NCBI GenBank assembly: GCA_035626475.1
Contig: DASPNP010000031.1
Location: 1 to 64,000, forward strand
DNA length: 64,000 nucleotides
Source of the DNA: DASPKT01 sp035626475
GTDB taxonomy: Bacteria > Pseudomonadota > Alphaproteobacteria > Azospirillales > Azospirillaceae
Reading direction: 5' to 3'
Position numbers and translations under genes: made by a program. Below the pieces are notes generated by a model. The model did no database searches, was not told the origin of the DNA, and was given only the letters and a program-made list of their open reading frames with translations. Below, piece after piece: positions 24,557-33,157 of the stretch; positions within the stretch are counted from its first letter, which is position 1; every line of letters begins with the position of its first letter.

Positions 24557-27500
24557 TCATCGGAAATTCCGCCCGTCGGGGAACAGCGTCGCCACCGCCT
24601 CCGCCTTCCTCTTGTCGCGCGGGTCGGTCTGGGTGTTGCGGCGGACCTCGTCGGCGCGGGCGACGCCCCCTTCCATGGATTGGGGGTCGTAATGGTCGGG
24701 CGCCTCGGACAGATGCCGCATCTCGGCCGAGAGGTCCTCCAGATGCTCGACGCGGAGATGGATGACCTTGTGCGGCGCCTCGCCCACCACCTCCAGCCGC
24801 CCGCAGGCCAGCATCAGCCGCGCGGCCAGCACATGGCGGCGGTAGCGCTCGAACAGGTCGGGCATGAGGACGAGGTTGGCGATGCCGGTCTCGTCCTCGA
24901 TGGTGACGAAGACGACGCCGCTGGCGCTGCCCGGCCGCTGGCGTACCAGCACCAGCCCCGCCACCGCCACGCGCCTGCCGTGGCGGAGATGGTCGAGCTC
25001 CTCCGCCCGCACCAGCGGGTGGCGCTTCGACCCGCCATGGTGGGCGGCCACGCGCGGGCGCAGCAGCGCCAGCGGATGGGTCTTCAGCGACAGGGACAGG
25101 GTGCGGTAATCCTCCACCACGTGCTCGCCCATGGGCATGGCGGGCAGGCTCACCGCCGGCTCGCTCGCCGCCGGCTCCAGCCCGGCCAGCAGCGGCGGCG
25201 CCGGTTCGCCCAGCGCTCCCACCGCCCACAGCGCCTGCCGCCGGTCCAGCCCCAGAGAGCGGAAGCAGTCGCCCTGGGCCAGCAGTTCCAGGCTGGCGGC
25301 CGACAGCCCGGCGCGGCGCCAGAGGTCGTGCGGGCTGGTGAAGGGACCGGCGGCGCGCGCCCGCATGAGCTTCAGCGCCTCCTCCTCCCGGAAGCCCTTG
25401 ATCTGGCGGAAGCCCAGGCGCACGGCGTGGGTGGCGAGGCCCCTTGGTCCGACCCTTACCCCCTCCCTATCCTCGCCTCCCCTGCCCGTCACCCCGGCGA
25501 AGGCCGGGGACCAGGGGTTGCCGCCATGCGGGCTCGATGAAGCACGCCTCCTGCGCTGTCCGTCCGCAGCGTCGTGAGGTGCTGCATCAGCCGTATCCCG
25601 CTGCAACCCCTGGGTCCCGGCCTTCGCCGGGATGACGGAATATGGTTGGTCGTCGCGAACGCCCATAGGCTCCAGCCCGCAATCCCAGTCCGACGCGTTC
25701 ACGTCCGGCTCCAGCACCCGCACGCCGTGCTCCCTCGCGTCGCGGACGATCTGGGCGGGGGCGTAGAAGCCCATGGGCTGGCTGTTCAGCAGCGCGGCGC
25801 AGAAGACGTCGGGGTAGAAGCGCTTCACCCAGGCCGAGACATAGACCAGGAAGGCGAAGGCCGCCGCGTGGCTCTCGGGGAAGCCGTAGCTGCCGAAGCC
25901 CTCGATCTGCTTGAAGCAGCGCTCGGCGAAGTCGGGTGCGTAGCCGCGGCCGATCATCCCCTCGATGAACTCCTCGCGGAAACGGTGCAGCGTGCCGGTG
26001 TTCTTGAAGGTCGCCATGGCCCGGCGCAGCTGGTCCGCCTTCTCCGGGCTGAAGCCGGCGGCGACGATGGCGATGCGCATCGCCTGCTCCTGGAACAGCG
26101 GCACGCCGCAGGTCTTCTCCAGCACCTCGCGCAGCTCGTCCTTCGGGTACTCCACCGGTTCCAGCTTGTTGCGGCGGCGCAGGTAGGGGTGGACCATGTC
26201 GCCCTGGATCGGGCCCGGCCGCACGATGGCGACCTCGATCACCAGATCGTAGAAATTGCGCGGGCGCAGGCGCGGCAGCATGGTCATCTGCGCCCGGCTC
26301 TCCACCTGGAAGACGCCCAGGCTGTCGGCGCGGCAGAGCATGTCGTAGACGCGCGGGTCGTCCGTCGGCACGGTCTTCGGGTGCAGGTCGCGGCCATAAT
26401 GGCGGCGCAGCAGGTCGAAGCCCTTGCGCAGGCAGGTCAGCATGCCCAGCGCCAGCACATCGACCTTCAGGATATTCAGCGTCTCGATGTCGTCCTTGTC
26501 CCACTCGATGGTGGTCCGGCCGTCCATGGCGGCGTTGGCGACGGGCGAGAGCTCCCACAAGGGCCCGCGGGTGATGACGAAGCCGCCGACATGCTGGGAG
26601 AGGTGGCGGGGGAAGCCGATCAGCTCGCGCGCCAAATCCAGCGTCCGGCGCAGCAGCGGGTCGTCGGGGTCGAGGCCGAGTTCCCGCACCCGCTCGTCCG
26701 CCACCGCCTCGTGCCCCCAGCCCCAGACGGACTTGGCCAGCCGGTCGACCATGTCCAGCGACAGGCCCATGGCCTTGCCGACGTCGCGGATGGCGCCGCG
26801 CGCGCGGTAGCAGATGACCGTGGCGGCGATGCCGGCGCGGTCGCGGCCGTACTTCCCGTAGATGTACTGGAACACCTCCTCGCGCCGCTCATGCTCGAAA
26901 TCGACGTCGATGTCGGGCGGCTCGCCGCGCGCCTTGGAGATGAAGCGCTCGAACAGCAAATTGTTCTTGTCCGGATCGACCCCGGTGATGTCGAGGCAGT
27001 AGCAGACCACCGAGTTGGCGGCGGACCCCCGCCCCTGGCAGAGGATGCCGCGCCCCCGGGCGAAGCGGACGATGTCCTCCACCGTCAGGAAGAAGGGCGC
27101 GAACCCCATCTCGCCGATGAGGGCCAGCTCCTTGCGGATGAGGGCGGCGTGCTTCTCCGGGATGCCGTCCGGCCAGTGGCGGGCGGCGCCGGCCCAGGTC
27201 AGTTCCTCCAGCAGGCGCTGCGGGTCGCCGCCGGGCGCCACCTCGTCCGGGTATTCGTGGCTGAGTTCGGACAGGTCGAAGCGGCAGCGCTCCGTGATCT
27301 CCACCGTCCGCGCCACCGCCTCGGGGAAGCGGTAGAACAGGCGGGCCATCTCCTGCGGCGCCTTCAAATGGCGCTCGGCATTGGCGAACAGGCGCCAGCC
27401 GGCGGTCTGGATGGTGACGCCGTCGCGGATGCAGGTCATCACATCCTGCAGCGGGCGGCGCGCCGGATGGTGGTAATGCACGTCGTTGGTGGCGAGCGTC

Positions 27501-28033
27501 GGCAGCCGCAGCTCCGCCGCCTGGGCCGCCAGCCTTGTCATGCGGCGTAGGTCGTCGCCCTGGTAGCGGTGGGTCAGCGCCACATGCAGCCCCTTGCCGA
27601 AGCGGGCGCGGTAGTCGCGCAGGTCCGCCGGCCAGGCGCCGTCCATCGGGTCGGGCGGCAGGACGGCCAGCACCTGCCCCTCGGCATGGGCGGCAACGTC
27701 CGCGCGCGTCAGGAAGCATTCCCCCTTGGGCGCCCGCATCTTGCCGATGGTCAGCAGCTGGCAGAGCCGCGTGTAGGCGGCGCGGTCGGTGGGCCAGCAC
27801 AGCAGGCTGGGCCCGTCCGTCAGGTCCAGCCGGCAGCCCACCAGCACCCGCATGCCGGTCTTCCTGGACGCCCGGAAGGCCCGCACCACCCCCGCGACCG
27901 TGTTGCGGTCGGTCACGGCGATGGCGCGGTAGCCCAGGCCCACGGCCGCCAGCGCCAGCTCCTCGGCATGGCTGGCGCCCTGCAGGAAGCTGAAGTTGGT
28001 TGTCACCTGCAGCTCGGCATAGGCGATGCTCAT
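24557..28033 (-). CDS. dnaE2: Error-prone DNA polymerase DnaE2 (ImuC) with in-frame repeat insertion
   Basis: DnaE2/ImuC is the C-family polymerase of the SOS mutasome, doing translesion synthesis with ImuB. The 1158-residue protein has an N-terminal PHP domain (ELQVTTNFSFLQGASHAEEL), the polymerase core with CQGRGSAANS and PPDIDVDFEHERREE, and the C-terminal OB-fold. Between NASDWDCGLEP and HAVRLGFRQIKG it carries about 75 extra residues; V800 onwards reads VIPAKAGTQGLQ and later PWSPAFAGVTG, the translation of both arms of a family-1 REP element. The frame stays open across it. The ATG at 28033 gives the standard MSIAYAELQ. It lies downstream of imuB, separated by a family-2 repeat. Confidence 0.95.
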   Translation of the reverse strand: MSIAYAELQVTTNFSFLQGASHAEELALAAVGLGYRAIAVTDRNTVAGVVRAFRASRKTGMRVLVGCRLDLTDGPSLLCWPTDRAAYTRLCQLLTIGKMRAPKGECFLTRADVAAHAEGQVLAVLPPDPMDGAWPADLRDYRARFGKGLHVALTHRYQGDDLRRMTRLAAQAAELRLPTLATNDVHYHHPARRPLQDVMTCIRDGVTIQTAGWRLFANAERHLKAPQEMARLFYRFPEAVARTVEITERCRFDLSELSHEYPDEVAPGGDPQRLLEELTWAGAARHWPDGIPEKHAALIRKELALIGEMGFAPFFLTVEDIVRFARGRGILCQGRGSAANSVVCYCLDITGVDPDKNNLLFERFISKARGEPPDIDVDFEHERREEVFQYIYGKYGRDRAGIAATVICYRARGAIRDVGKAMGLSLDMVDRLAKSVWGWGHEAVADERVRELGLDPDDPLLRRTLDLARELIGFPRHLSQHVGGFVITRGPLWELSPVANAAMDGRTTIEWDKDDIETLNILKVDVLALGMLTCLRKGFDLLRRHYGRDLHPKTVPTDDPRVYDMLCRADSLGVFQVESRAQMTMLPRLRPRNFYDLVIEVAIVRPGPIQGDMVHPYLRRRNKLEPVEYPKDELREVLEKTCGVPLFQEQAMRIAIVAAGFSPEKADQLRRAMATFKNTGTLHRFREEFIEGMIGRGYAPDFAERCFKQIEGFGSYGFPESHAAAFAFLVYVSAWVKRFYPDVFCAALLNSQPMGFYAPAQIVRDAREHGVRVLEPDVNASDWDCGLEPMGVRDDQPYSVIPAKAGTQGLQRDTADAAPHDAADGQRRRRASSSPHGGNPWSPAFAGVTGRGGEDREGVRVGPRGLATHAVRLGFRQIKGFREEEALKLMRARAAGPFTSPHDLWRRAGLSAASLELLAQGDCFRSLGLDRRQALWAVGALGEPAPPLLAGLEPAASEPAVSLPAMPMGEHVVEDYRTLSLSLKTHPLALLRPRVAAHHGGSKRHPLVRAEELDHLRHGRRVAVAGLVLVRQRPGSASGVVFVTIEDETGIANLVLMPDLFERYRRHVLAARLMLACGRLEVVGEAPHKVIHLRVEHLEDLSAEMRHLSEAPDHYDPQSMEGGVARADEVRRNTQTDPRDKRKAEAVATLFPDGRNFR
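25487..25638. repeat. Paired REP-type element (family 1) inside dnaE2
   Basis: Arms at 25487-25523 and 25601-25638 are inverted copies of the same sequence as the intergenic family-1 elements. The element lies wholly within the dnaE2 coding sequence, in a variable loop before RLGFRQIKG, and keeps the frame open. Confidence 0.85.
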
Positions 28034-28063
28034 GGCGCCGCCCCCGGGAGAGGCTGGAGCGTG

Positions 28064-28174
28064 CTGCGTGCCTCGACAGGCTCGGCATGAGGAAGGGGGG
28101 ATGCCAGGCACTCCCCCACCCATACGGCGGGAGCAGCAAAATCTTCCTCAGCCTGAGCCTGTCGAAGGCCGCAC
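28064..28174. repeat. Palindromic MITE-like repeat (family 2), inverted copy
   Basis: Inverted ends built on CTCGACAGGCTCGGCATGA / CAGCCTGAGCCTGTCGAAG flank an interior with GGATGCCAGGCACTCC and CGGGAGCAGC, the reverse of the other copies. It separates imuB from dnaE2. Confidence 0.75.
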
Positions 28175-28199
28175 GCCGCCCACGCTGCCGCCCTCCCCC

Positions 28200-29768
28200 T
28201 CATGCCAGGAACCCGTGCAGGAACCAGCGGGCATGGCGGTCCGGGACGAAGAGGCCCAGGCGGTAGAGCCAGAAGCGGCGGCCCTCCGTGTCCTGGACGC
28301 GGTAATAGTCGCGCGCCTCGTCCCCGTCGGCCGGATCGTCGCCGGGGCGGCGCCACCATTCCGGGGCGATGCGCTCCGGACCCTCGGCCAGGCTCACGCG
28401 GTAGAGGTCGCCGCGCCAGCGGAACATGACCGGCGGGTCGTCGGGCACGGGGGCCATGGCGTCCACGGGTTCGGGCCGGGCCAGCAGCCGGACGGGGCGG
28501 CCCCGGTCGGCCGGCCAGGAGCGCGGCGGCGGCGCGGCCGGGGCCTCGGCCGGGACCAGCGCCACGGCGCGCTCGGGAAGCCAGCTCTCGCGCGGCAGCG
28601 GCCGGACGATGCGCCGCAACCCCAGCCGCGCGCCCAGCCGATCCACCAACTCTCCCACGGGCAGTGCCGGGGAACCGGCCGCCGCCTCGCCGCCCATGTC
28701 CTCCTGCGCCGCCACGAACGGGTCGGCGGCGGGAACGGCCAGGGTCATCAGCTCGAAGCCCGGCCCGGGCTCCAGCCGGTCCAGCTTCTCGCGGAACAGG
28801 CGCAGCAGGTGGGCGGGGTCGCGCGCCGGGCGGCTGGTGCCGACCTCCAGCACCTGCGGCGGCGCCTCGTGCCCGGCATCGATGCGGTAGGCCGAGAGCA
28901 GCAGCCGCCGCGCCCCCTCGCCGGTGCGCACCAGCCCGCGGCAGACCTCCTCCAGCAGCCGCGCCGCCGCACGCTCCATGTCCTCAGGGACCGAGACCGG
29001 CTCGGCGAAGGCGAGGCGCGCCATATGCGGCGGCACCGGGCGGCGGGGGTTCAGCGGTTCCTCCAGATCGGCCAGCGCCTGGTCGAGGCGCAGCGCCACC
29101 ACCGACCCGTAGCGCGCCGCCAGCGACGCCCGGGGCTTGCCGTAGAGGTCGCTTACCCGCCGCAGCCCCACCCGCCGCAGCGCCGCGACGGTGGCGGGCG
29201 GCAGCCGCAGCGCCTCCAGCGGCAATCCCGCCAGCGCGTCGAGCGCGCCGCCCGCCGGCACCACCGGCGACAGGCCGTGCCGCGCCACCGCCCAGGCGGC
29301 GCCGATGCCGGGGGCGATGGCGGCGCGGGCCGACAGGCCGGCGCGCTCCAGCCGTCCCTCCAGGTCGGCCAGCAGCCCGTACTCGCCGCCGAACAGATGG
29401 GCGCAGCCGGTCACGTCCAGCAGCAGCCCGCCCGCCCCCTGGGCCGTCTCGGCGCAGGGATCGACCGATGCCCAGGGGGTGTAGCGCTGGCACCAGTCGC
29501 AGAGCCGGTCCAGCGCCGCGGCGTCGCCGTCGGGATCGGCGTCGGCGACCGCCAGCCCGGGCTCCAGGGCACGGGCGTCGGCCAGCGCCATGCCGGGGGC
29601 GAGGCCGGCCGCCCGGGCCGCCGCGTCCACGGCCCTGAGAATCAGCCGCCCGCGCTCCGCCAGCACCGCCGCGAAGGGCCGGTCGGCCGCAGGCGCGCGC
29701 CCGCCCATCCGCCGGCGCAGCCGGTCGGTGGCGAAGCTCGGCAGCCAGAGCGCCAGGATGCGCCGCAC
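28200..29768 (-). CDS. imuB: ImuB, inactive Y-family polymerase-like mutasome protein
   Basis: ImuB is the Y-family-like hub that links DnaE2 to the sliding clamp in SOS mutagenesis. The 522-residue protein begins with a polymerase-like fold (MRRILALWLPSFATDRLRR; LLLDVTGCAHLFGGE) and ends with a long ImuB-specific tail (DYYRVQDTEGRRFWLYRLGLF). The acidic catalytic residues of active DinB enzymes are not preserved, as usual for ImuB. The start is a GTG. A LexA box lies 65 nt upstream. imuA, usually directly upstream, is missing here; the neighbour is a lipoprotein gene. Confidence 0.93.
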   Translation of the reverse strand: MRRILALWLPSFATDRLRRRMGGRAPAADRPFAAVLAERGRLILRAVDAAARAAGLAPGMALADARALEPGLAVADADPDGDAAALDRLCDWCQRYTPWASVDPCAETAQGAGGLLLDVTGCAHLFGGEYGLLADLEGRLERAGLSARAAIAPGIGAAWAVARHGLSPVVPAGGALDALAGLPLEALRLPPATVAALRRVGLRRVSDLYGKPRASLAARYGSVVALRLDQALADLEEPLNPRRPVPPHMARLAFAEPVSVPEDMERAAARLLEEVCRGLVRTGEGARRLLLSAYRIDAGHEAPPQVLEVGTSRPARDPAHLLRLFREKLDRLEPGPGFELMTLAVPAADPFVAAQEDMGGEAAAGSPALPVGELVDRLGARLGLRRIVRPLPRESWLPERAVALVPAEAPAAPPPRSWPADRGRPVRLLARPEPVDAMAPVPDDPPVMFRWRGDLYRVSLAEGPERIAPEWWRRPGDDPADGDEARDYYRVQDTEGRRFWLYRLGLFVPDRHARWFLHGFLA

Positions 29769-29832
29769 CTTTCCCCCGTTCCGTTCCCCAGAAAGCCCAT
29801 GCGTCCGTTCCCTTCAGCGGGAACAGCACCAT

Positions 29833-29847
29833 GAACGAAACAGGAAC
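29833..29847 (-). promoter_or_regulatory. LexA (SOS) box upstream of imuB-dnaE2
   Basis: The minus strand reads GTTC-CTGTTTC-GTTC, an exact match to the alphaproteobacterial LexA direct repeat GTTC-N7-GTTC. It lies 65-79 nt upstream of the imuB start codon. DNA-damage control is inferred from the site and the operon type. Confidence 0.8.
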
Positions 29848-29933
29848 ATAGCGAATAAGGGGTAGGTTGTGGAGTCCGCCTGACGGGGTGCCCGCCAAGG
29901 TGACCTGACGGCGTGCGCGTCAGGCCTCCCGGA

Positions 29934-30233
29934 TCAGCCGCGCCTCTCCTTGCGGCGGACCGGCGCCTTCTCCGCGTCGTCGTCCTTGCCGAGGCCCTTG
30001 AAATCCTTCTTCGTCGGCGCCGAGCCCTCGGGCTCGCAGATGTCCCGGTCCTCGCGCGTGGCGCCCTCGATGAGGTTGCAGTCCTCGCCCGTGGCGGCGC
30101 TCAGCGCATGGTCGGTGACACCCTTGCCGGTGGCCGCGGTGGAGCCCGCGTCCGCCACCATGCCGACACAGCCGGTGAGCGCCAGCAAGGCGGCGCCTCC
30201 CAGGATGGGCAGTGCCCTATATCGTCCGATCAA
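29934..30233 (-). CDS. Small lipoprotein, hypothetical
   Basis: This product of about 99 residues has a signal peptide and lipobox: a hydrophobic stretch then LALTGCVG, Cys near residue 22. The mature part is Ala/Gly rich, then has two cysteines (EDCNLI, RDICEPEG) and a highly charged Lys/Asp/Arg tail. The TTG start is chosen because GGGAG lies 7 nt upstream and it places the signal peptide at the N-terminus; the frame is open far upstream without a signal-like start. Function unknown. Confidence 0.6.
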   Translation of the reverse strand: MIGRYRALPILGGAALLALTGCVGMVADAGSTAATGKGVTDHALSAATGEDCNLIEGATREDRDICEPEGSAPTKKDFKGLGKDDDAEKAPVRRKERRG

Positions 30234-30443
30234 GTTCCCGCTCCCGAAAGCTAACTCAAGGGGAGCAACACGGCCGGGTGCGATCCTGACCCGGGCGAAT
30301 TGGGGGGAGACGCCCCAATCCGGCTCCGCGCTTGGCCGCGCCATGTACGAATGCGCAAGCCCTCCGCTTCGGGCGCGGTGGTACATACGGGGGTATGCGG
30401 GCCGCAGGTCCCGCCCGGACAGGCAGCACGGCACCCAGGCTCC

Positions 30444-31301
30444 ATGACGACCCAGACCCTTCTCCTGCCGCAGGAACCGGCGGTGCCCAGCCGGCTGGAG
30501 GCCGCCCTGAGCAGCCGCTTCCTGACCCCCGCCCTCCCCGCCATCGAGGCGTTCCTGCTGGAGGTGCGCGCCGAAATCGACGCCCGCTTCCTCGCCGCGC
30601 CCGAGAAGCTCGTGCGCCGCAAGCCCTACCCGGTCGGCTATTGCCTGGAGATCACGGACGCGGTGGTCGAGGCGCTGGGCCCGCGGCTGCGCGCGCCTGA
30701 CCATCCCGGCGCCCGGGCGCTGCGCGCCTACGAGGCCGCCGGCGGCCGCCACCGCCGCATCTGGGGCGTGCTGCGCGAGCGCTATTTCCAGAACGCCATG
30801 CAGTTCGGCAGCCTCTACATCGACGTCGCCAACGACACGGTGACGCCGACCAAGCCCAAGGTGGAAATCCTGCCGATGCGCGAGGCGGGCATGGTGGCCG
30901 TGCGCGACTTCCGGCACTACGCCGAGATCGGCGCGCTCTACTGGGGCCGCACCATCGTCGCCAACCATGCCCTGCCGGAACTGGCGCCGATGTACCCGAT
31001 GATCGCGGTCGCGCCCGACCGGCGCCCTACCCTGCACCCGACCAACGGCTACATGGCCGAGATGATCCGCCGCAGCGGCTTCACCCTGTCGGAGCAATGG
31101 GTCGCCGACGCCCCGCCGCCCTCGGCCGAGACCGTCGAGGCCCTGCGCGCCCTATGCCCGCCCGACCTCCTCGCCGCCAACCCCGCCCCCGGCCGCGACG
31201 AGGCCATCGCCGCCTGCCGCCGCGCCCGCACGGGCAAGGTGCTCAAGAGCGACACCTGGCGCCGGGCGCAGTTCGAGGCGATGTCGCGGATACCGCGGTG
31301 A
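30444..31301 (+). CDS. Conserved hypothetical protein
   Basis: This soluble 285-residue protein is not assigned to a family. It has no signal peptide, membrane span or catalytic motif I can name. Recognisable features are a Leu/Ala-rich N-terminal helix region, CLEITDAVVEALG, RIWGVLRERYFQNAMQFGS, and a Pro/Ala-rich C-terminus. The ATG giving MTTQTLLLPQ is used; the frame is open upstream but Arg-rich and low-quality. It is divergent from the small lipoprotein gene, and the 210-nt gap between them must hold both promoters. Confidence 0.7.
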   Translation: MTTQTLLLPQEPAVPSRLEAALSSRFLTPALPAIEAFLLEVRAEIDARFLAAPEKLVRRKPYPVGYCLEITDAVVEALGPRLRAPDHPGARALRAYEAAGGRHRRIWGVLRERYFQNAMQFGSLYIDVANDTVTPTKPKVEILPMREAGMVAVRDFRHYAEIGALYWGRTIVANHALPELAPMYPMIAVAPDRRPTLHPTNGYMAEMIRRSGFTLSEQWVADAPPPSAETVEALRALCPPDLLAANPAPGRDEAIAACRRARTGKVLKSDTWRRAQFEAMSRIPR

Positions 31302-31323
31302 GGGGGTGGGAGCCGGAAACGAC

Positions 31324-31347
31324 AAAGCCCGGCGCTGAGGCCGGGCT
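31324..31347 (-). terminator. Terminator downstream of tRNA-Glu
   Basis: Minus-strand AGCCCGGC-loop-GCCGGGCT followed by TTGTC, 16 nt past the tRNA 3' end. It also lies just after the convergent hypothetical gene. Confidence 0.7.
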
Positions 31348-31362
31348 CGGTGTCTGGTCCGC

Positions 31363-31438
<76 letters not shown>

Positions 31439-31452
31439 GGCGCGGACGCGAC

Positions 31453-31481
31453 TTGGTAGCCGCGTGGGCGCCGGGAATCAA
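31453..31481 (-). promoter_or_regulatory. Promoter of tRNA-Glu
   Basis: Minus strand TTGATT (31476-31481), a 17-nt spacer, then TACCAA (31453-31458), placing transcription start about 8 nt before the tRNA. Confidence 0.55.
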
Positions 31482-31495
31482 GCGGTTTCAGCGGG

Positions 31496-32998
31496 TCACT
31501 TGTAGCGTTCGACGAAACGCTCGACCTTGCCGACCAGGTCGCGCACCGCGTCGGTCTGGACCATGGTGCGCAGCACCGTCTCCACGCCCTGCAGCTGGGC
31601 CAGCACGGGGGGCTGCTTGCCGCGGGCGCGCAGCACCTCGACCCGGAGATGGACGCCGTTCTCGAACTTCTGCACCAGGTCGGCTTCCTTGGCCCGCAGC
31701 GACTTGTCCAGCCCCTCCTTCTCGAAGAGGCGGCGGCAGGCGGTGAAGAGGGTCGCGGCGGCCTGGGCGACGGCGATCTCCTCGTCGGTCGGGGCGCGGG
31801 CCATGTCCGGCTCGGTCCGGGCCTCCGAGCCCTTGTCGCGGGCCATCTTCACCGGCAGCACCCGCACGGCGTCGCGTACCGCCACGGTGGCGAACTGGTC
31901 GGCGGCGGCGGCGATCTTCTGCCGCGCGTCGGTCAGCATCGACTCCCAATCGGCGTTCGGCTCGGCCTGCACCTCCTCGCCCAGCCCCTGGATCATGGTG
32001 CCGGCGTCGGTCAGCAGGCGGGCGCAGGTCATCAGCCAGACGCGGCGCGACATGGTGCCGCCGCCGGCGTTCACCTGCCGGCCGATCTCGGACAGGGTCC
32101 GCGTCAGCTCGGAGAAGAGACGGCCGGGCACGAAGCGCAGATCGTCGGCCGAGCCGGCCTTGGACATGTCGGCGGAGAGTACCCGCACCAGCCGCAGCGT
32201 CTGCCAGGGCTGGGCCAGCACCGACATGAGGCCCAGGAAGAAATACTCGACCACCGCCGGCTTGGCGCCGTGCATGTTCAGGTACGCGCTCTTGGCGGCG
32301 AAAACCGCCGGCGGGGCGAAGTCGGCGACCCGCCCGTCGGGCAGGACGGGGGAGTTCGCCCTGACGGACGTGAAGACCGGCGCCAGCAGCGGCTGCAGCT
32401 CCATCAGCAGGGCGATCTCGCGCACGTCGGCCAGCCCGTGCTCGCCGCGCAGCTGCGCCGTCAGCTCGCCCTTGCGCACGATGCTGTGGTCCGCCTCCTC
32501 CAGCAGCCCGGCCGTCGCGGCGGCGGCCACCATGCATCCCTCGTCCACAGCCTCCTGGACCGCGGCCTCGTCGCCGGCGGCCAGCGCGGTGCAGTAGGAG
32601 GCCTGCAGCGCCTCCAGCCGGGCCCGGTGCTCCGACCGGCCGATCAGGCGCCACCAGACGGACAGGGTGCGCCGGGCGATGACGCCGCGGCGCTTCTCCT
32701 CCTGCATGTCCAGGTCGCGCAGGTAGGGCTCCAGGCAGACGCAGAGCGCGCGCTGGAAAGTGGGCACGCGGCCGGGACGCAGGTCGCGCAGGCGCGGGCG
32801 CAGGCATTCCAGGATCTGGGTGTCGGTCGGGTCGCCCTGGTCGGTGGCGCGGGCCAGCTCCACGGCCCGGGCGACGCGCGCCAGCGATGAGCCGTCCAGC
32901 GTCTGGAAATGCGCCTGCAGCTTGCTCACGGTCGCGTCGGCGCCCTCCGCCGCCTGGGGAGCGCCGCCCACCGCCTTCTTCGCGCCTGCCTGGGTCAT
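31496..32998 (-). CDS. Conserved hypothetical protein (helical, ~500 residues)
   Basis: This cytoplasmic protein has no family I recognise. It is almost entirely predicted alpha-helical, Ala/Leu/Arg rich, and without signal peptide or membrane span. Segments such as VPTFQRALCVCLEPYLRDL, PAVVEYFFLGLMSVLAQPW and DAVRDLVGKVERFVERYK look like conserved helical hairpins. The ATG giving MTQAGAKKAV is used; an upstream GTG (48 nt earlier) would add 16 Gly-rich residues. It is followed 57 nt later by tRNA-Glu on the same strand. Confidence 0.7.
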   Translation of the reverse strand: MTQAGAKKAVGGAPQAAEGADATVSKLQAHFQTLDGSSLARVARAVELARATDQGDPTDTQILECLRPRLRDLRPGRVPTFQRALCVCLEPYLRDLDMQEEKRRGVIARRTLSVWWRLIGRSEHRARLEALQASYCTALAAGDEAAVQEAVDEGCMVAAAATAGLLEEADHSIVRKGELTAQLRGEHGLADVREIALLMELQPLLAPVFTSVRANSPVLPDGRVADFAPPAVFAAKSAYLNMHGAKPAVVEYFFLGLMSVLAQPWQTLRLVRVLSADMSKAGSADDLRFVPGRLFSELTRTLSEIGRQVNAGGGTMSRRVWLMTCARLLTDAGTMIQGLGEEVQAEPNADWESMLTDARQKIAAAADQFATVAVRDAVRVLPVKMARDKGSEARTEPDMARAPTDEEIAVAQAAATLFTACRRLFEKEGLDKSLRAKEADLVQKFENGVHLRVEVLRARGKQPPVLAQLQGVETVLRTMVQTDAVRDLVGKVERFVERYK

Positions 32999-33157
32999 GT
33001 GGCCCGATCCGCCTTCCCCGGCGATGCCCGGCCCGGCGCTGATCACGGCGCCAATCCAGCGGGAATCTCCTGGGACGATGATGGCCCCCGCACCGGCCGC
33101 GAGTCAACAAACCCCCACTGAATCGGTTGCTCTTTCGGAGTAACTTTCTGTCGCAGG

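Noticed and set aside
29821..29836. Second LexA half-site pair (GAAC-N8-GAAC)
   Set aside because: The spacing is 8 rather than 7; only the 29833-29847 site matches exactly.
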